A DNA stretch of 64,000 nt, taken from Methanosphaerula palustris E1-9c (GTDB lineage: Archaea; Halobacteriota; Methanomicrobia; Methanomicrobiales; Methanospirillaceae). The notes below the pieces were generated by a model. That model made no database searches and was not told the DNA's origin. It worked only from the letters and a program-made list of their open reading frames with translations. The stretch covers positions 930,001-994,000 of the forward strand of contig NC_011832.1 of the NCBI RefSeq assembly GCF_000021965.1, read 5' to 3'. The position numbers and the translations under genes were made by a program. Below are positions 27,599 through 36,214 of the stretch, piece after piece. Numbering within the stretch: position 1 is the stretch's first letter; the number at the start of each line of letters is the position of its first letter.

Positions 27599-28516
27599 AT
27601 GGACAGACGAGTGGTGTGGGTGCCAGCGCTGGTGATCCTGGTGATCGGCCTGGTAGTGGCAGGGTGCATGACGTACCCGGTCAACAACGCGGGATCCAGT
27701 GGAGCCAGTCCGCCGGTGACCGATGTATACGTCGGGACGACCAGCGATCAGAAAGCGGTGGCCCCGGTGTCGACGGCGGCTTCGGATTCGGTCTCCAGCG
27801 CCAATACCGCGGAGACCGGTGTCGTGGTCGATCAGAAGATCGTCTATACCGCCCAGGTGGGCCTGGAGGTGAAAGACGTCCTGACGGCCGTCGACACCTT
27901 GAAGACCATCGCGGCCGGGCGAGGGGGGTACCTCGCCTCGTCCAGTCTCACCACGCAGGGCGAGACCCGCTCGGCGAAGGTCGTCTTCCGAGTGCCGGCC
28001 GCGGCGTTCGAGAACGCCCTTGCTGACGTGAAGGCGGCCGGGAACGTCCAGTCCGTCTCACAGAGCGGCGAGGACGTGACCGCTGATTACGTCGACCTCA
28101 ACGCCCAGAAGACCTCCTACCAGAACCAGCTGACGCAGTACAACGAACTGATGAAGAAGAGCGTGAAGGTGGAGGACATCATCGCCGTGCAGGAGCAGAT
28201 CGACCGGGTCCAGACCAATCTGGACCGGCTGGAGGGAAGGCTGCGAGTCCTGAACAACCGGACCGCTCTCTCGACCATCACGGTGAACCTTAAAGAGCCG
28301 GCCCCGATCGGCGGGAGTTCCGGCAACAGCATCATCGATACGATCAATACGGGGATCGCCGGGTTCTTCGGTATGATCGAGTGGCTGATCATCGCCTTTC
28401 TGACCCTGCTCCCCCTCTTCATCGTCGGGGGGGCAGTGTACGGGGTCTACCGGTGGCGCCGGTCGAAGAGAGGAGAGATCCCTGTCGCCCCGGTGCAGGA
28501 ACCGCGGGAGAAGTGA
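27599..28516 (+). CDS. DUF4349-domain lipoprotein
   Basis: 305 residues. Lipoprotein signal with lipobox ending at Cys23 (LVVAGC). The DUF4349 domain spans about 70-280: IVYTAQVGLEVKDVLTAVD, GRGGYLASSSL, RVPAAAFENALADVKAAGNV, then a long coiled coil (TSYQNQLTQYNELMKKSVKV; EQIDRVQTNLDRLEGRLRVL). A membrane helix follows at about 258-282 and a short basic tail (YRWRRSKRG). The protein should sit outside the cytoplasmic membrane, anchored at both ends. The family function is unknown. It converges on the flavoprotein gene, with 14 bp between the stops. Confidence 0.88.
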   Translation: MDRRVVWVPALVILVIGLVVAGCMTYPVNNAGSSGASPPVTDVYVGTTSDQKAVAPVSTAASDSVSSANTAETGVVVDQKIVYTAQVGLEVKDVLTAVDTLKTIAAGRGGYLASSSLTTQGETRSAKVVFRVPAAAFENALADVKAAGNVQSVSQSGEDVTADYVDLNAQKTSYQNQLTQYNELMKKSVKVEDIIAVQEQIDRVQTNLDRLEGRLRVLNNRTALSTITVNLKEPAPIGGSSGNSIIDTINTGIAGFFGMIEWLIIAFLTLLPLFIVGGAVYGVYRWRRSKRGEIPVAPVQEPREK

Positions 28517-28530
28517 AGGGCGGGGAGACG

Positions 28531-29757
28531 TCACCGGCGGGTGCCGGCCGCGATCTTTTTGGCGGCCAGCGCCCCGGTGGAGAACGCGGCCTGGAGGTTG
28601 TAGCCGCCGGTGTCCCCGTCGATGTCGAGCACCTCCCCGGCGAAGAAGAGATGCGGGACGAGCCGGGACTCCATCGTCTTCGCGTTCACCTCTGAGAGAT
28701 CCACCCCGCCCCTCGTCACCATCGCCGCCTCAAACCCCTCGAGGTTCTTCACGACGAACGGGCACTCGGTGAGCAGGGTGATCAGGTGCTTCCGCCCCTC
28801 TTTTGCGAGATGCGCCGCCGTCATATCCGCAGGGATGCCGGCCATCTCCACCAGTCTCCGCACCAGCCGTTCGGGGAGTTGGTACTCGGCGAGGACGGTC
28901 CTGACCAGCCGGGTGCCGTTCGCTGCGATCCGGGCGTTCAGGTCGCCGGCAACCCCGTCCCGGTTCATGTCGGGCAGAAACGAGACCTTCAGTTCGTCGC
29001 CGGGGAGGATGTGCCGGGAGAGGTCGAGGATCCCGGGGCCGGAGAGGCCGTGATGGGTCAGCAGCAGGTCGCCGGTATGCTGCCTGACTCGTTTTGTATC
29101 CCTGAACAGGGAGATCGTCACCCCGGCAAAGGAGATCCCTGAGAGGTCGGCGAACGGGTAGCCGTCGACCATCACCGCCGCCAGGGCCGGGGCGACGGGA
29201 GCGATCGTGTGGCCGAGGCTCCCGGCGATCCGGTAGCCGTCCCCGGTGGAGCCGGTGGCCGGGTAGGACGCCCCCCCGGTGGCGATGACCAGCGAGTCCG
29301 CATGGTAGGTGCTGGCCTCCGTCCGGACCAGGAACCCGTCCTGCTCCCGACGGACCTCCTGCACCGGTTCGTTGCACCGGACCTCCACGCCTCGTTCCCG
29401 GCAGCAGTTCAGCAGGGCGTCCAGCACCTCGGTCGCCTTCCTCGACTCGGGAAAGACCTTCCCCTGCGGTTCGGTGATCGTCCGGACCCCGTGGTCGGCG
29501 AAGAATCGGATCAGGTCGAGGTTATTGAAGTTCATCAGGGCCGGCCGCAGAAACGTGCCGTGGTCCCCGTAGTGCGGGAGAAACTCGCTGACCGCCCCGC
29601 CATGCGTCAGGTTGCACTGTCCGGTCCCGGTGATCAGCAGTTTTCTCCCGCATGCGTTCTTCTTCTCAAGGACGACGATCCGCCGTCCCACTCCAGCCGC
29701 CTGCAGTCCACAGAAGAGCCCGGCCGGCCCTCCCCCAACGATCAACACGGTATCCAC
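28531..29757 (-). CDS. BaiN/RdsA-family FAD-dependent oxidoreductase (HI0933-like)
   Basis: About 408 residues from GTG 29757, chosen because GGGGGGTG lies just upstream and the next residues are the FAD-binding DTVLIVGGGPAGLFCGLQAA; ATG 29781 would add eight residues. Family signatures are KKNACGRKLLITGTGQCNLT, VIATGGASYPATGSTGDGYR and the C-terminal TRGGVDLSEVNAKTMESRL and GEVLDIDGDTGGYNLQAAFS. These flavoproteins bind FAD and NAD(P)H; characterised members reduce steroids or related enones, but the archaeal substrate is unknown. Confidence 0.9.
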   Translation of the reverse strand: MDTVLIVGGGPAGLFCGLQAAGVGRRIVVLEKKNACGRKLLITGTGQCNLTHGGAVSEFLPHYGDHGTFLRPALMNFNNLDLIRFFADHGVRTITEPQGKVFPESRKATEVLDALLNCCRERGVEVRCNEPVQEVRREQDGFLVRTEASTYHADSLVIATGGASYPATGSTGDGYRIAGSLGHTIAPVAPALAAVMVDGYPFADLSGISFAGVTISLFRDTKRVRQHTGDLLLTHHGLSGPGILDLSRHILPGDELKVSFLPDMNRDGVAGDLNARIAANGTRLVRTVLAEYQLPERLVRRLVEMAGIPADMTAAHLAKEGRKHLITLLTECPFVVKNLEGFEAAMVTRGGVDLSEVNAKTMESRLVPHLFFAGEVLDIDGDTGGYNLQAAFSTGALAAKKIAAGTRR

Positions 29758-29875
29758 ACAGCACCCCCCGGATAGCAGCAAGCGCTATCGGGTTCTTCCG
29801 AGTACCTGTGTGCCGTCACTCTTCATAATGACGACTGCACCGCTGGTCGGATAAAAAAAGAGAAGGGATCCCCTG

Positions 29876-30154
29876 TCAGTGTTCGATGCCGGTCCTGGTG
29901 ATCTTCTTCTCAGGTTTGATCGGCTCGGGCTGGTTGGTATGAGGAGGAAATTCATCGGCCTCTGGCTTGGTATGGGTGTCATGCTGGGGCGGCAACACCG
30001 ACATGTGCTGGGGATGGTGCGGGAGCTGGGGCATATGGTGGTCCTGGGGATGGTGCTGGTCCAGTTCGATATGCCTGATCTCGTCCGGGCTGGTAGCGGC
30101 CTGCGGAGTCTTTGGATAATCCGGCTGGCGATCCGGTCGTGGTCTCGGTGACAT
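29876..30154 (-). CDS. His/Pro-rich small protein (doubtful)
   Basis: 92 residues from ATG 30154, strongly enriched in His and Pro (DQHHPQDHHMPQLPHHPQHM), possibly metal-binding. An overlapping frame (ATG 30164 to 29979, starts MKGYVTETTTG, ends Pro/Ala-rich) and an opposite-strand frame are also open here. Either this is a real low-complexity gene, or the region is non-coding GC-biased DNA. No good ribosome binding site decides it. Confidence 0.4.
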   Translation of the reverse strand: MSPRPRPDRQPDYPKTPQAATSPDEIRHIELDQHHPQDHHMPQLPHHPQHMSVLPPQHDTHTKPEADEFPPHTNQPEPIKPEKKITRTGIEH

Positions 30155-30253
30155 AGCCTTTCATCTCGCTCTCGCCTGATAATACAATCGTTCGGGGAGG
30201 AAGATCCGGCCGGCCGTCACCAGGCGATTGGAAAGCCGAAACAAATACCGTCC

Positions 30254-30261
30254 TATTATAA
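30254..30261 (+). promoter_or_regulatory. TATA-like box of the nucleotide-sugar dehydrogenase gene
   Basis: TATTATAA about 46 nt upstream of ATG 30307, with TGGAG as ribosome binding site at 30295-30299. Confidence 0.45.
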
Positions 30262-30306
30262 CAGAGGCAGACAATGATCTTTCATTCTCATTGATGGAGT
30301 TTAAGC

Positions 30307-31557
30307 ATGGTTTCACATACAATTTCTGATAAGACCGTCTGTGTCGTCGGTCTCGGATATGTCGGACTGCCGCTCGCAGAAGACTTCTCCCAGCATCTCC
30401 GGACGATCGGGTTTCGCAGAGACCAGAAGAAGGTCGACGAACTGAACGCGACCGAGGGGAATCGGATCGAGGCGACGACCGACCCCGCCCGGATCAGAGA
30501 GGCAGACTTTGTGATCATCGCCGTCCCGACCCCGGTGAATAAAGCGAAGGACCCCGACCTCGAGCCGGTCGAGTCGTCGGCGAAGACGGTCGGAAAGAAC
30601 CTGAAGAAGGGAGCCATCGTCGTACTGGAGTCGACGGTCTATCCGGGCGTGACCGAGGGGATCATGGGCCCCATCCTGGAACGGGAGTCGGGCATGGTCT
30701 GCGGGAAGGACTTTGCGATCGGCTACTCCCCCGAGCGGATCAATCCGGGTGATGAAGAGCACGTCCTCGCACGGATCAACAAGGTCGTCTCCGGAATGGA
30801 CGCACCGACCCTCGAGGCCCTGACAGAGTTGTACGGCCTGGTCACCAACGTCTATCCCGCCCCGAACATCCGGACCGCCGAGGCGTCGAAGGTGATCGAG
30901 AACGTCCAGCGGGACCTCAACATCGCGCTGATGAACGAACTCTCGATGATCTTCTCCAGGCTCGACATCGATACCGAGGAGGTGCTGAAGGCCGCCGGCA
31001 CGAAGTGGAACTTCCATCACTACCGTCCGGGAATGGTCGGCGGTCACTGCATCCCGGTGGACCCCTATTACCTGGTCAAACGGGCGAAGGAGGTCGGATA
31101 TCACGCTCAGGTGATCCTCGCCGGCCGGTCGATCAACGATTCGATGCCGAAGTACGTCGCCGATCTCGCCGTGAAGGGCTTGAACAAGGTCGGCAAGACG
31201 ATCAACGGATCGAAGGTGCTGATCATGGGCCTGACCTACAAGGAGGATGTGGCCGACATCCGGGAATCCCCGGTCGAGAATATGGTCCACGAACTCAAGG
31301 AGTTCGATGTCCAGGTCTACGGCTACGACCCGCTCCTCTCCGACACGGTGATCGAACACTTTGGGGCCATCCCGCTGCCGAACCTCGATCAGAAGATGGA
31401 CGCGGTGATCATCGCCGTCGCCCATCAGCAGTTCAGGCAGATGCCGGTGGAGACGATCCGGGCGCTGATGAACGATCACCCGGTGCTGATCGATGTCCGG
31501 GGGATGGTCGACCAGGAAGTCTGCAGAGACCAGGGGATCTACTATCGGAAGCTCTGA
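30307..31557 (+). CDS. UDP-N-acetyl-hexosamine (nucleotide-sugar) 6-dehydrogenase
   Basis: 416 residues of the UDP-glucose/GDP-mannose dehydrogenase family, which oxidises the sugar C6 alcohol to a carboxylate with two NAD+. Features: the NAD-binding VVGLGYVGLPLAE near residue 13, VPTPVNKAKDPDL, STVYPGVTEG, SPERINPGDEEH, the helix TAEASKVIENVQRDLNIALM, the catalytic Cys248 in VGGHCIPVDPYYL, and the C-terminal GLTYKEDVADIRESP. The sequence resembles the WbpO/TviB/WecC branch acting on UDP-GlcNAc/GalNAc/ManNAc more than UDP-glucose dehydrogenase. It supplies uronic sugars for surface glycans. No glycan cluster adjoins it directly, although a glycosyltransferase lies at 46.5 kb. Confidence 0.9.
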   Translation: MVSHTISDKTVCVVGLGYVGLPLAEDFSQHLRTIGFRRDQKKVDELNATEGNRIEATTDPARIREADFVIIAVPTPVNKAKDPDLEPVESSAKTVGKNLKKGAIVVLESTVYPGVTEGIMGPILERESGMVCGKDFAIGYSPERINPGDEEHVLARINKVVSGMDAPTLEALTELYGLVTNVYPAPNIRTAEASKVIENVQRDLNIALMNELSMIFSRLDIDTEEVLKAAGTKWNFHHYRPGMVGGHCIPVDPYYLVKRAKEVGYHAQVILAGRSINDSMPKYVADLAVKGLNKVGKTINGSKVLIMGLTYKEDVADIRESPVENMVHELKEFDVQVYGYDPLLSDTVIEHFGAIPLPNLDQKMDAVIIAVAHQQFRQMPVETIRALMNDHPVLIDVRGMVDQEVCRDQGIYYRKL

Positions 31558-31620
31558 CGGGGTTGGCACTCGTCGGCTCTCTCAGAGTCTCCCCACTTTT
31601 ATGACGGCGGTTCTCCGTTC

Positions 31621-32694
31621 CTAACTGCCGGTGGTCACCAGTCCGTACTTCTTCTTCAGCAGCAGATACTGGGCGTAATGATACTCATCGAGGGTCCTCC
31701 CCATACTCTGCAACCCCCGCCACTCTTTCGCATCGGCTGACTCATCAGCGATGCTGGTGAACGCAGCCCCGTCGGCGAGTGGGATCACCGTCGGGGTGGA
31801 GGAAAGTTTTCCGACACCTGCGTAGTTTCCGCTGCTGTCGGTGATGATCGAGGGCTCGGTCGACTCGACGAACGCGTAACCAGAGCCGGCGAAGTCGTAC
31901 CCGGTCGGGCACCGGATCCCCACGGCCATGTGCCGCTCGCTCTTGAACTCGAAGAGCGCGACCCCGAACCCGAGATCCCGGAGGAGCGACGCGAGCAGCA
32001 CCGACTTCTCCCCGCAGAGCCCCTGATCGTCGTACAGCACTTCGAGCGGGTACCGGTCCCGCCGGTCCGTGGTGTTGAGTTCTGCCTTGGCGGTATCGTA
32101 CGGAATATGCTGAACCGCACTGATTGCAATCCTGGCCTGATCCTCTGGATCGTCGGTGATCGACCGGATCTCTGCTGCGAGAGCCGCAAGGTCGGGCCGC
32201 TGCACCGGGTCATTGAGGATCTGCTGGTAGTACCGCTGCTCGTCTCCATAATACTGAATCTCCTCGGCGGTTGTCTTCTGGTACGCCGAGCGATGGACCT
32301 GGAAGGGGATCGTCCCCTGCCCGTTGTCGAGGATCCCGCCGCGGAGGACATAGGTGAGCGTCCCGTTCAGGATATTTGGATCACCAGGCGTCACCTGGGC
32401 GATGGTGGCGACCTGAAGGTTCATCGCCGTCTGGGTGAGGGTATCCCCTGTGGGATCCTGAGTGAGAACAGCCTGGAGCAGTGGTCCGGCAAAGAGGGTG
32501 ACGAGGAGGATCGCCGCGATGAACAGCAGCCCCCCCATCCGGTGAGGGTGCGGCCGGCGCCTGCTGGTGGATGGACGGGCCGGCGGTATTCTCGGTTCTG
32601 GGGAGAGGACGGCCCTGATCCGAAACCCGCACGACTGACAGTAGTTGCCGCTGTCGGCAGGAGATTCTGTTCCGCAGTAGGCACAGACCCTCAT
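31621..32694 (-). CDS. Zinc-ribbon, membrane-anchored transglutaminase-like protein
   Basis: 357 residues from ATG 32694. An N-terminal zinc ribbon (CAYCGTES...YCQSCGFR), a basic Pro-rich linker, one membrane helix (about 53-73, GLLFIAAILLVTLFAGPLL), then an extracellular domain with a transglutaminase/protease-like core: catalytic Cys in DDQGLCGEKSVLLASLLRDL and His in KSERHMAVGIRCP. Upstream the same frame encodes another zinc finger (RCSQCKRPVQQEWKICPYCR), but no ATG, GTG or TTG precedes it, so the true start may be upstream at an unusual codon or a base may be missing. Function unknown; the core suggests a Cys hydrolase or a transglutaminase. Confidence 0.8.
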   Translation of the reverse strand: MRVCAYCGTESPADSGNYCQSCGFRIRAVLSPEPRIPPARPSTSRRRPHPHRMGGLLFIAAILLVTLFAGPLLQAVLTQDPTGDTLTQTAMNLQVATIAQVTPGDPNILNGTLTYVLRGGILDNGQGTIPFQVHRSAYQKTTAEEIQYYGDEQRYYQQILNDPVQRPDLAALAAEIRSITDDPEDQARIAISAVQHIPYDTAKAELNTTDRRDRYPLEVLYDDQGLCGEKSVLLASLLRDLGFGVALFEFKSERHMAVGIRCPTGYDFAGSGYAFVESTEPSIITDSSGNYAGVGKLSSTPTVIPLADGAAFTSIADESADAKEWRGLQSMGRTLDEYHYAQYLLLKKKYGLVTTGS

Positions 32695-32874
32695 CGCGGC
32701 CTGTGGATGATTGTCCAGCCCTGTCGGGACCTCCCGCAGGTCTCCTCTGCAGTAGGGGCAGATCTTCCATTCCTGCTGGACGGGTCTCTTACACTGGGAA
32801 CATCGATCGATAGTATCGCCTGAACAAAAGAGAGAATGACATCTGATCAGAAGAACGTTTCCGGTCGCCCATCT

Positions 32875-33138
32875 TCATTCCAGGTAGGCTTCGAACAGCC
32901 CCTGCCCGTACGCTGCCGTCTTCCTGGTCGGGACATAGTTGTAGACCCTGGTCCGTTCGAGCAGCGCTTCGATGATCGCCGCTTCATCGTGCAGATCGAG
33001 TCGCCTGACTGATTTAATGATCTCATCGAGCCGGTCGATCCCGGTCGGCTTTCCTTCGACGACGATCTGTTTGGTTTCAGAGGGTGGCAGCCCGCCGCAG
33101 ATCTTACAGTAATTCCCTTCATTCCCTTCGGACATCAT
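32875..33138 (-). CDS. Small conserved Cys-containing methanogen protein coupled to the sensor kinase
   Basis: 87 residues. The N-terminus has CKICGG, followed by PPSETKQIVVEGKPTGIDRL and YVPTRKTAAYGQGLFEAYLE, a pattern I recall from small Methanomicrobia proteins loosely annotated as NAC-family factors; the name gives no firm function. Two Cys alone could not make a full zinc site, so dimerisation or redox use is possible. ATG 33138 overlaps the TGA of the upstream kinase gene (ATGA), so the two are translationally coupled and probably act in one signalling path. Confidence 0.7.
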   Translation of the reverse strand: MMSEGNEGNYCKICGGLPPSETKQIVVEGKPTGIDRLDEIIKSVRRLDLHDEAAIIEALLERTRVYNYVPTRKTAAYGQGLFEAYLE

Positions 33139-35396
33139 TTCCCTTCTGGAGATGACCGCTCTGAACGGGGCTCGGTCTCTCTCCTTTCTGATCTGTATGG
33201 CGTTCCCGGGATATCACTCTGATCCGGCTGGATGGTGTGACCCTCATCCTTATGATCGACGAATCTGAACGCTCCTTCAGGGATCAACAGATCGAACTGC
33301 GCCCCCTCGCCGAAGGTTCCGGTCTCCTGGATGGTGATCCCGGTGATGTCCAGGATGTCACGGATGATGAAGAGCCCGTACCCGGTATTCTTCCCGAACC
33401 CCCGTTCAAAGATCTTCTCCTTCTCTTTTAGAGGAATCCCGTTCCCATCATCTGATACCGAGATGATCAGCCCCTCTGGAACATCTCTGCAGGAGACCGT
33501 GATCCTGGTCAACAGTCTGGCATGCCTGAGGGCATTGTCCAGCAGGTTGTAGAAGACCTCGGTGATCAGCGGATCTGCATAGATCTCGAGCCCCCCGATG
33601 GTATTCTCCACTACGACTTTCCCTGAATCGAGCCTTGATGTCACATAATCGAGGATGAGGCCGATCCGGTGCCATCCCGGCGCCTGTATCCCGATGTCCT
33701 GGTAGTCCCTGGTGAACTCGATCTGCAGCCGGATCGTCCGGGCTACCTTCTCGATCTGTCGAAGGTAGGGACCGGTCGTCTCACTGATGCCGGCATCCTC
33801 TGCTGCGTCCTCGGTGAGCGTCAGATATCCGCGAAGCACCGTCAGCTGGTTCAGGATGTCATGCCTGGTCACACTGGAGAGTATGTTCAGTTTCTTGTTC
33901 GCCTGGTTGATCGCATGCTCGGCCTTGACTCTGTCGGTGATGTCGACGAACGATTCGAGGAGGTACTGATGACCCTGAATCCAGAATGGAGAGACCGATT
34001 TCAGGATCGAACATCTCGTTCCGTCAGCTGTGATCAGCACCCGTTCAGAACGGTCCATGATCATCTTCAGATCGGTGATCGGGCATCGTCCCCTCTCGGC
34101 CGGGCAGATCGCATCCTGGCAGCGGGACCCGATCAGTTCCTCGGCGGGGGTGCCGATCATCCAGGCGGCTGCGGCATTGATATCCACAATCCGGTGATCC
34201 TTTGCGTCGATCAGCATTACGCCGGCAAGGATCGAGTCCATCATCGCCTGGTAATGCAGATCCTTCCCCTTGGCACTGAACGAGGGGAATTTGCTCCCTG
34301 TCTTTTGGAGAACCAGCATCGTCGCCGGCTTCTTCTCCAGGACGATGGAATGAGCGATCGATAACGCATGGACGATATTGCCATCCTTTCGATGCAGTAT
34401 CACGCCATTCGCCTGGTCCTCATCACCCAGGTTCTGGAAGTCCAGTGATGTATGGAGGATCTGGTGCAGGGGCATCTGCTGCAGTTCCTCTTCGGTATAC
34501 CCAAGCAGTTCCGTTGCAGCCCGGTTCCCCGTTTCAATCAGTACCTGGTCCCCCTCTCCAATCCGGGTGATCAGACACGGGTCGTTCTGGGTGGAGAAGA
34601 GTCTGGTAAACTGCTCTTCGTAGTGGACACCCGCCTCCTTATAATTCTCCTCTGCCGTGATGTCCTGAAGAGAGACGATGTTGGCTGGTTTCCCCCGGTA
34701 CTCGATCATCGTCCCGATCGACTTCACCCACCGCTTCTTCCCGGTGCAGGTCTGCAGCCTGTACCGGGCCTCGTACCTGCTCTTCCCGGCCAGCACGTTC
34801 GAAAGATCGTCGATCACCTGCCCCTGTGACTCGGGAGCGATGAACTCAAAGGTGTTTCTTCCGATCATCGCAGCAGGATCATCGAATCCGACCATCTCTG
34901 TGGCCATCCTGTTCGCGGACAGGATCGTGCCTGTAAAGTCCTGGATCATCACGCCATTGAGTGAGTAATCTGCGAGAAACCTGTACTTCTCTTCGCTCTC
35001 TAACAGTGCCAGTTCGGCCTGCCACCGCTTCACCGACTGCCAGACCATGTTCCTCAGTTCGGCAAACTGTGCCTTCGGGTCGCCGCCCTTCTGCAGATAG
35101 AAGTCTGCACCTGAGTTCAGCGCATCGATCGCAACATGTTCGCGTCCCCTGCCGGTGAAGATACAGAACGGGGTCTTGCCTCCGGCCTGTCGGAATCTCT
35201 GCAAAAATTCGATCCCATTGATCTCTGGCATCTCGTAGTCCGATACGATGGCGTCGAACTGCCGTTCCGTAAGAAGTTTGAGGGCGTCGGAAGCGGATGA
35301 GCAGGTGATTGCTCTGATCTCGGGATCCTGTTCAAGAAAGAGTTGGGTCAGGTCCAGGAGATTGGGTTCATCGTCAACAAGGAGTACAGTGATCAT
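33135..35396 (-). CDS. Hybrid response regulator / PAS / histidine kinase
   Basis: About 753 residues from ATG 35396 (MITVLLVDDEP), preferred because GAGG lies about 9 nt upstream; ATG 35414 adds six residues. An N-terminal receiver domain has the DD pair, phosphoacceptor Asp in FDAIVSDYEMPE (Asp53 from this start) and Lys in FYLQKGG. Three PAS domains follow; the third carries CQDAICPAERGRCPITDL, a Cys-rich pattern frequent in methanogen PAS proteins. The kinase core has the His in SSVTRHDILNQLTVLRGYL (near residue 510) and ATPase boxes NLLDNALRHA, SDDGNGIP and GYGLFIIRDIL. Receiver-first architecture implies that it receives phosphate from another kinase and then signals itself. The C-terminal 40 residues are charged and disordered-looking. 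Confidence 0.9.
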   Translation of the reverse strand: MITVLLVDDEPNLLDLTQLFLEQDPEIRAITCSSASDALKLLTERQFDAIVSDYEMPEINGIEFLQRFRQAGGKTPFCIFTGRGREHVAIDALNSGADFYLQKGGDPKAQFAELRNMVWQSVKRWQAELALLESEEKYRFLADYSLNGVMIQDFTGTILSANRMATEMVGFDDPAAMIGRNTFEFIAPESQGQVIDDLSNVLAGKSRYEARYRLQTCTGKKRWVKSIGTMIEYRGKPANIVSLQDITAEENYKEAGVHYEEQFTRLFSTQNDPCLITRIGEGDQVLIETGNRAATELLGYTEEELQQMPLHQILHTSLDFQNLGDEDQANGVILHRKDGNIVHALSIAHSIVLEKKPATMLVLQKTGSKFPSFSAKGKDLHYQAMMDSILAGVMLIDAKDHRIVDINAAAAWMIGTPAEELIGSRCQDAICPAERGRCPITDLKMIMDRSERVLITADGTRCSILKSVSPFWIQGHQYLLESFVDITDRVKAEHAINQANKKLNILSSVTRHDILNQLTVLRGYLTLTEDAAEDAGISETTGPYLRQIEKVARTIRLQIEFTRDYQDIGIQAPGWHRIGLILDYVTSRLDSGKVVVENTIGGLEIYADPLITEVFYNLLDNALRHARLLTRITVSCRDVPEGLIISVSDDGNGIPLKEKEKIFERGFGKNTGYGLFIIRDILDITGITIQETGTFGEGAQFDLLIPEGAFRFVDHKDEGHTIQPDQSDIPGTPYRSERRETEPRSERSSPEGK

Positions 35397-35485
35397 AAGG
35401 TTATCCTCTGCCATCTGTGGATGAGTATGCAGCCGGCAGGTGAACGCTGGAGAGGCGTTACGTTCTGATGATCTACTATCATCTG

Positions 35486-35497
35486 ATGGAGTTTATA
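35486..35497 (-). promoter_or_regulatory. TATA-like box of the hybrid kinase gene
   Basis: Minus-strand GGTTAATATAAACTCC at about 35488-35503 is a good archaeal TATA candidate, in a short AT-rich stretch about 90 nt before the start. Confidence 0.4.
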
Positions 35498-35578
35498 TTA
35501 ACCTTCCTTTTTGATTGCCTCCTCATCTTTCAGGCGATGATTATATAGGATTACATGAGTATTTCGGATTAGGGGGAT

Positions 35579-36180
35579 GAACGAGATGGAACCGGTTGTG
35601 GGGAGACTCTGGTGAGGAAGAGGAACAGCAGAACCTCTGGGAAGCGTCGAGATCAAGGCCTGGACTCCAGAGACCCAGTTCGAGGCGCTGGAGTTGATCG
35701 ATCGGCATATCCCACACCTTTTCTCCTGGTCTGCAGGATCGTCAGGTTCCTGACCGAGGCCGACGACCCTGTGGTTCGGGAGCAGGCCGGGGAGTTGCGG
35801 GTCTGATGCAGTGAGAACTACTGTTTCTGACCCTCATCGAGCCCCTCCTCAACAATCTTCGGGAGTTCCGGAAGAACTCGATCGCCCCGATCCTGACGAT
35901 GCAGGCACGGGTGCGGAAGATGCAGCCCTTTCTTGAGTATGCGATGATCCCCCTCTCAAAGTATTATAGTTCATGGATGGAGAAGATCCCCTCGTTCACC
36001 CCGTCACGGTCCAGTAACAGCCTCATCCTCGACCGGATGGAGGAACGGATACGGCGGCTCAGCGAGGAACTGGAACTGGTGAGGGCCGAGGCTGAGATGA
36101 ACCATGACGAGTTCGAGGGGCTGAAGAAGATGTTTGAGCACCTGGAGTTGGAACTGGACGGTTCCTACCAGTATCACTGA
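35579..36180 (+). pseudogene. Decayed helical coiled-coil gene
   Basis: Protein-like pieces appear in different frames: VEIKAWTPETQFEALELIDR, then after a shift LTEADDPVVREQAGELRV, then LTLIEPLLNNLREFRKNSIA, leading into the longest frame (ATG 35899-36180, 93 codons) with MEERIRRLSEELELVRAEAE. At least two frameshifts and stops separate them. I do not recognise the family; the pieces are all helical. ATG 35579 follows GGGGGATGAACG weakly. Confidence 0.6.
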
Positions 36181-36214
36181 ATAAACCACTGAAAAATGAA
36201 CACCGGACCGATCT

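Noticed and set aside
30313-31569. 418-codon minus-strand frame opposite the sugar dehydrogenase
   Set aside because: Antisense of a strongly conserved gene; rich in His/Asp/Arg as typical of GC-rich shadows.
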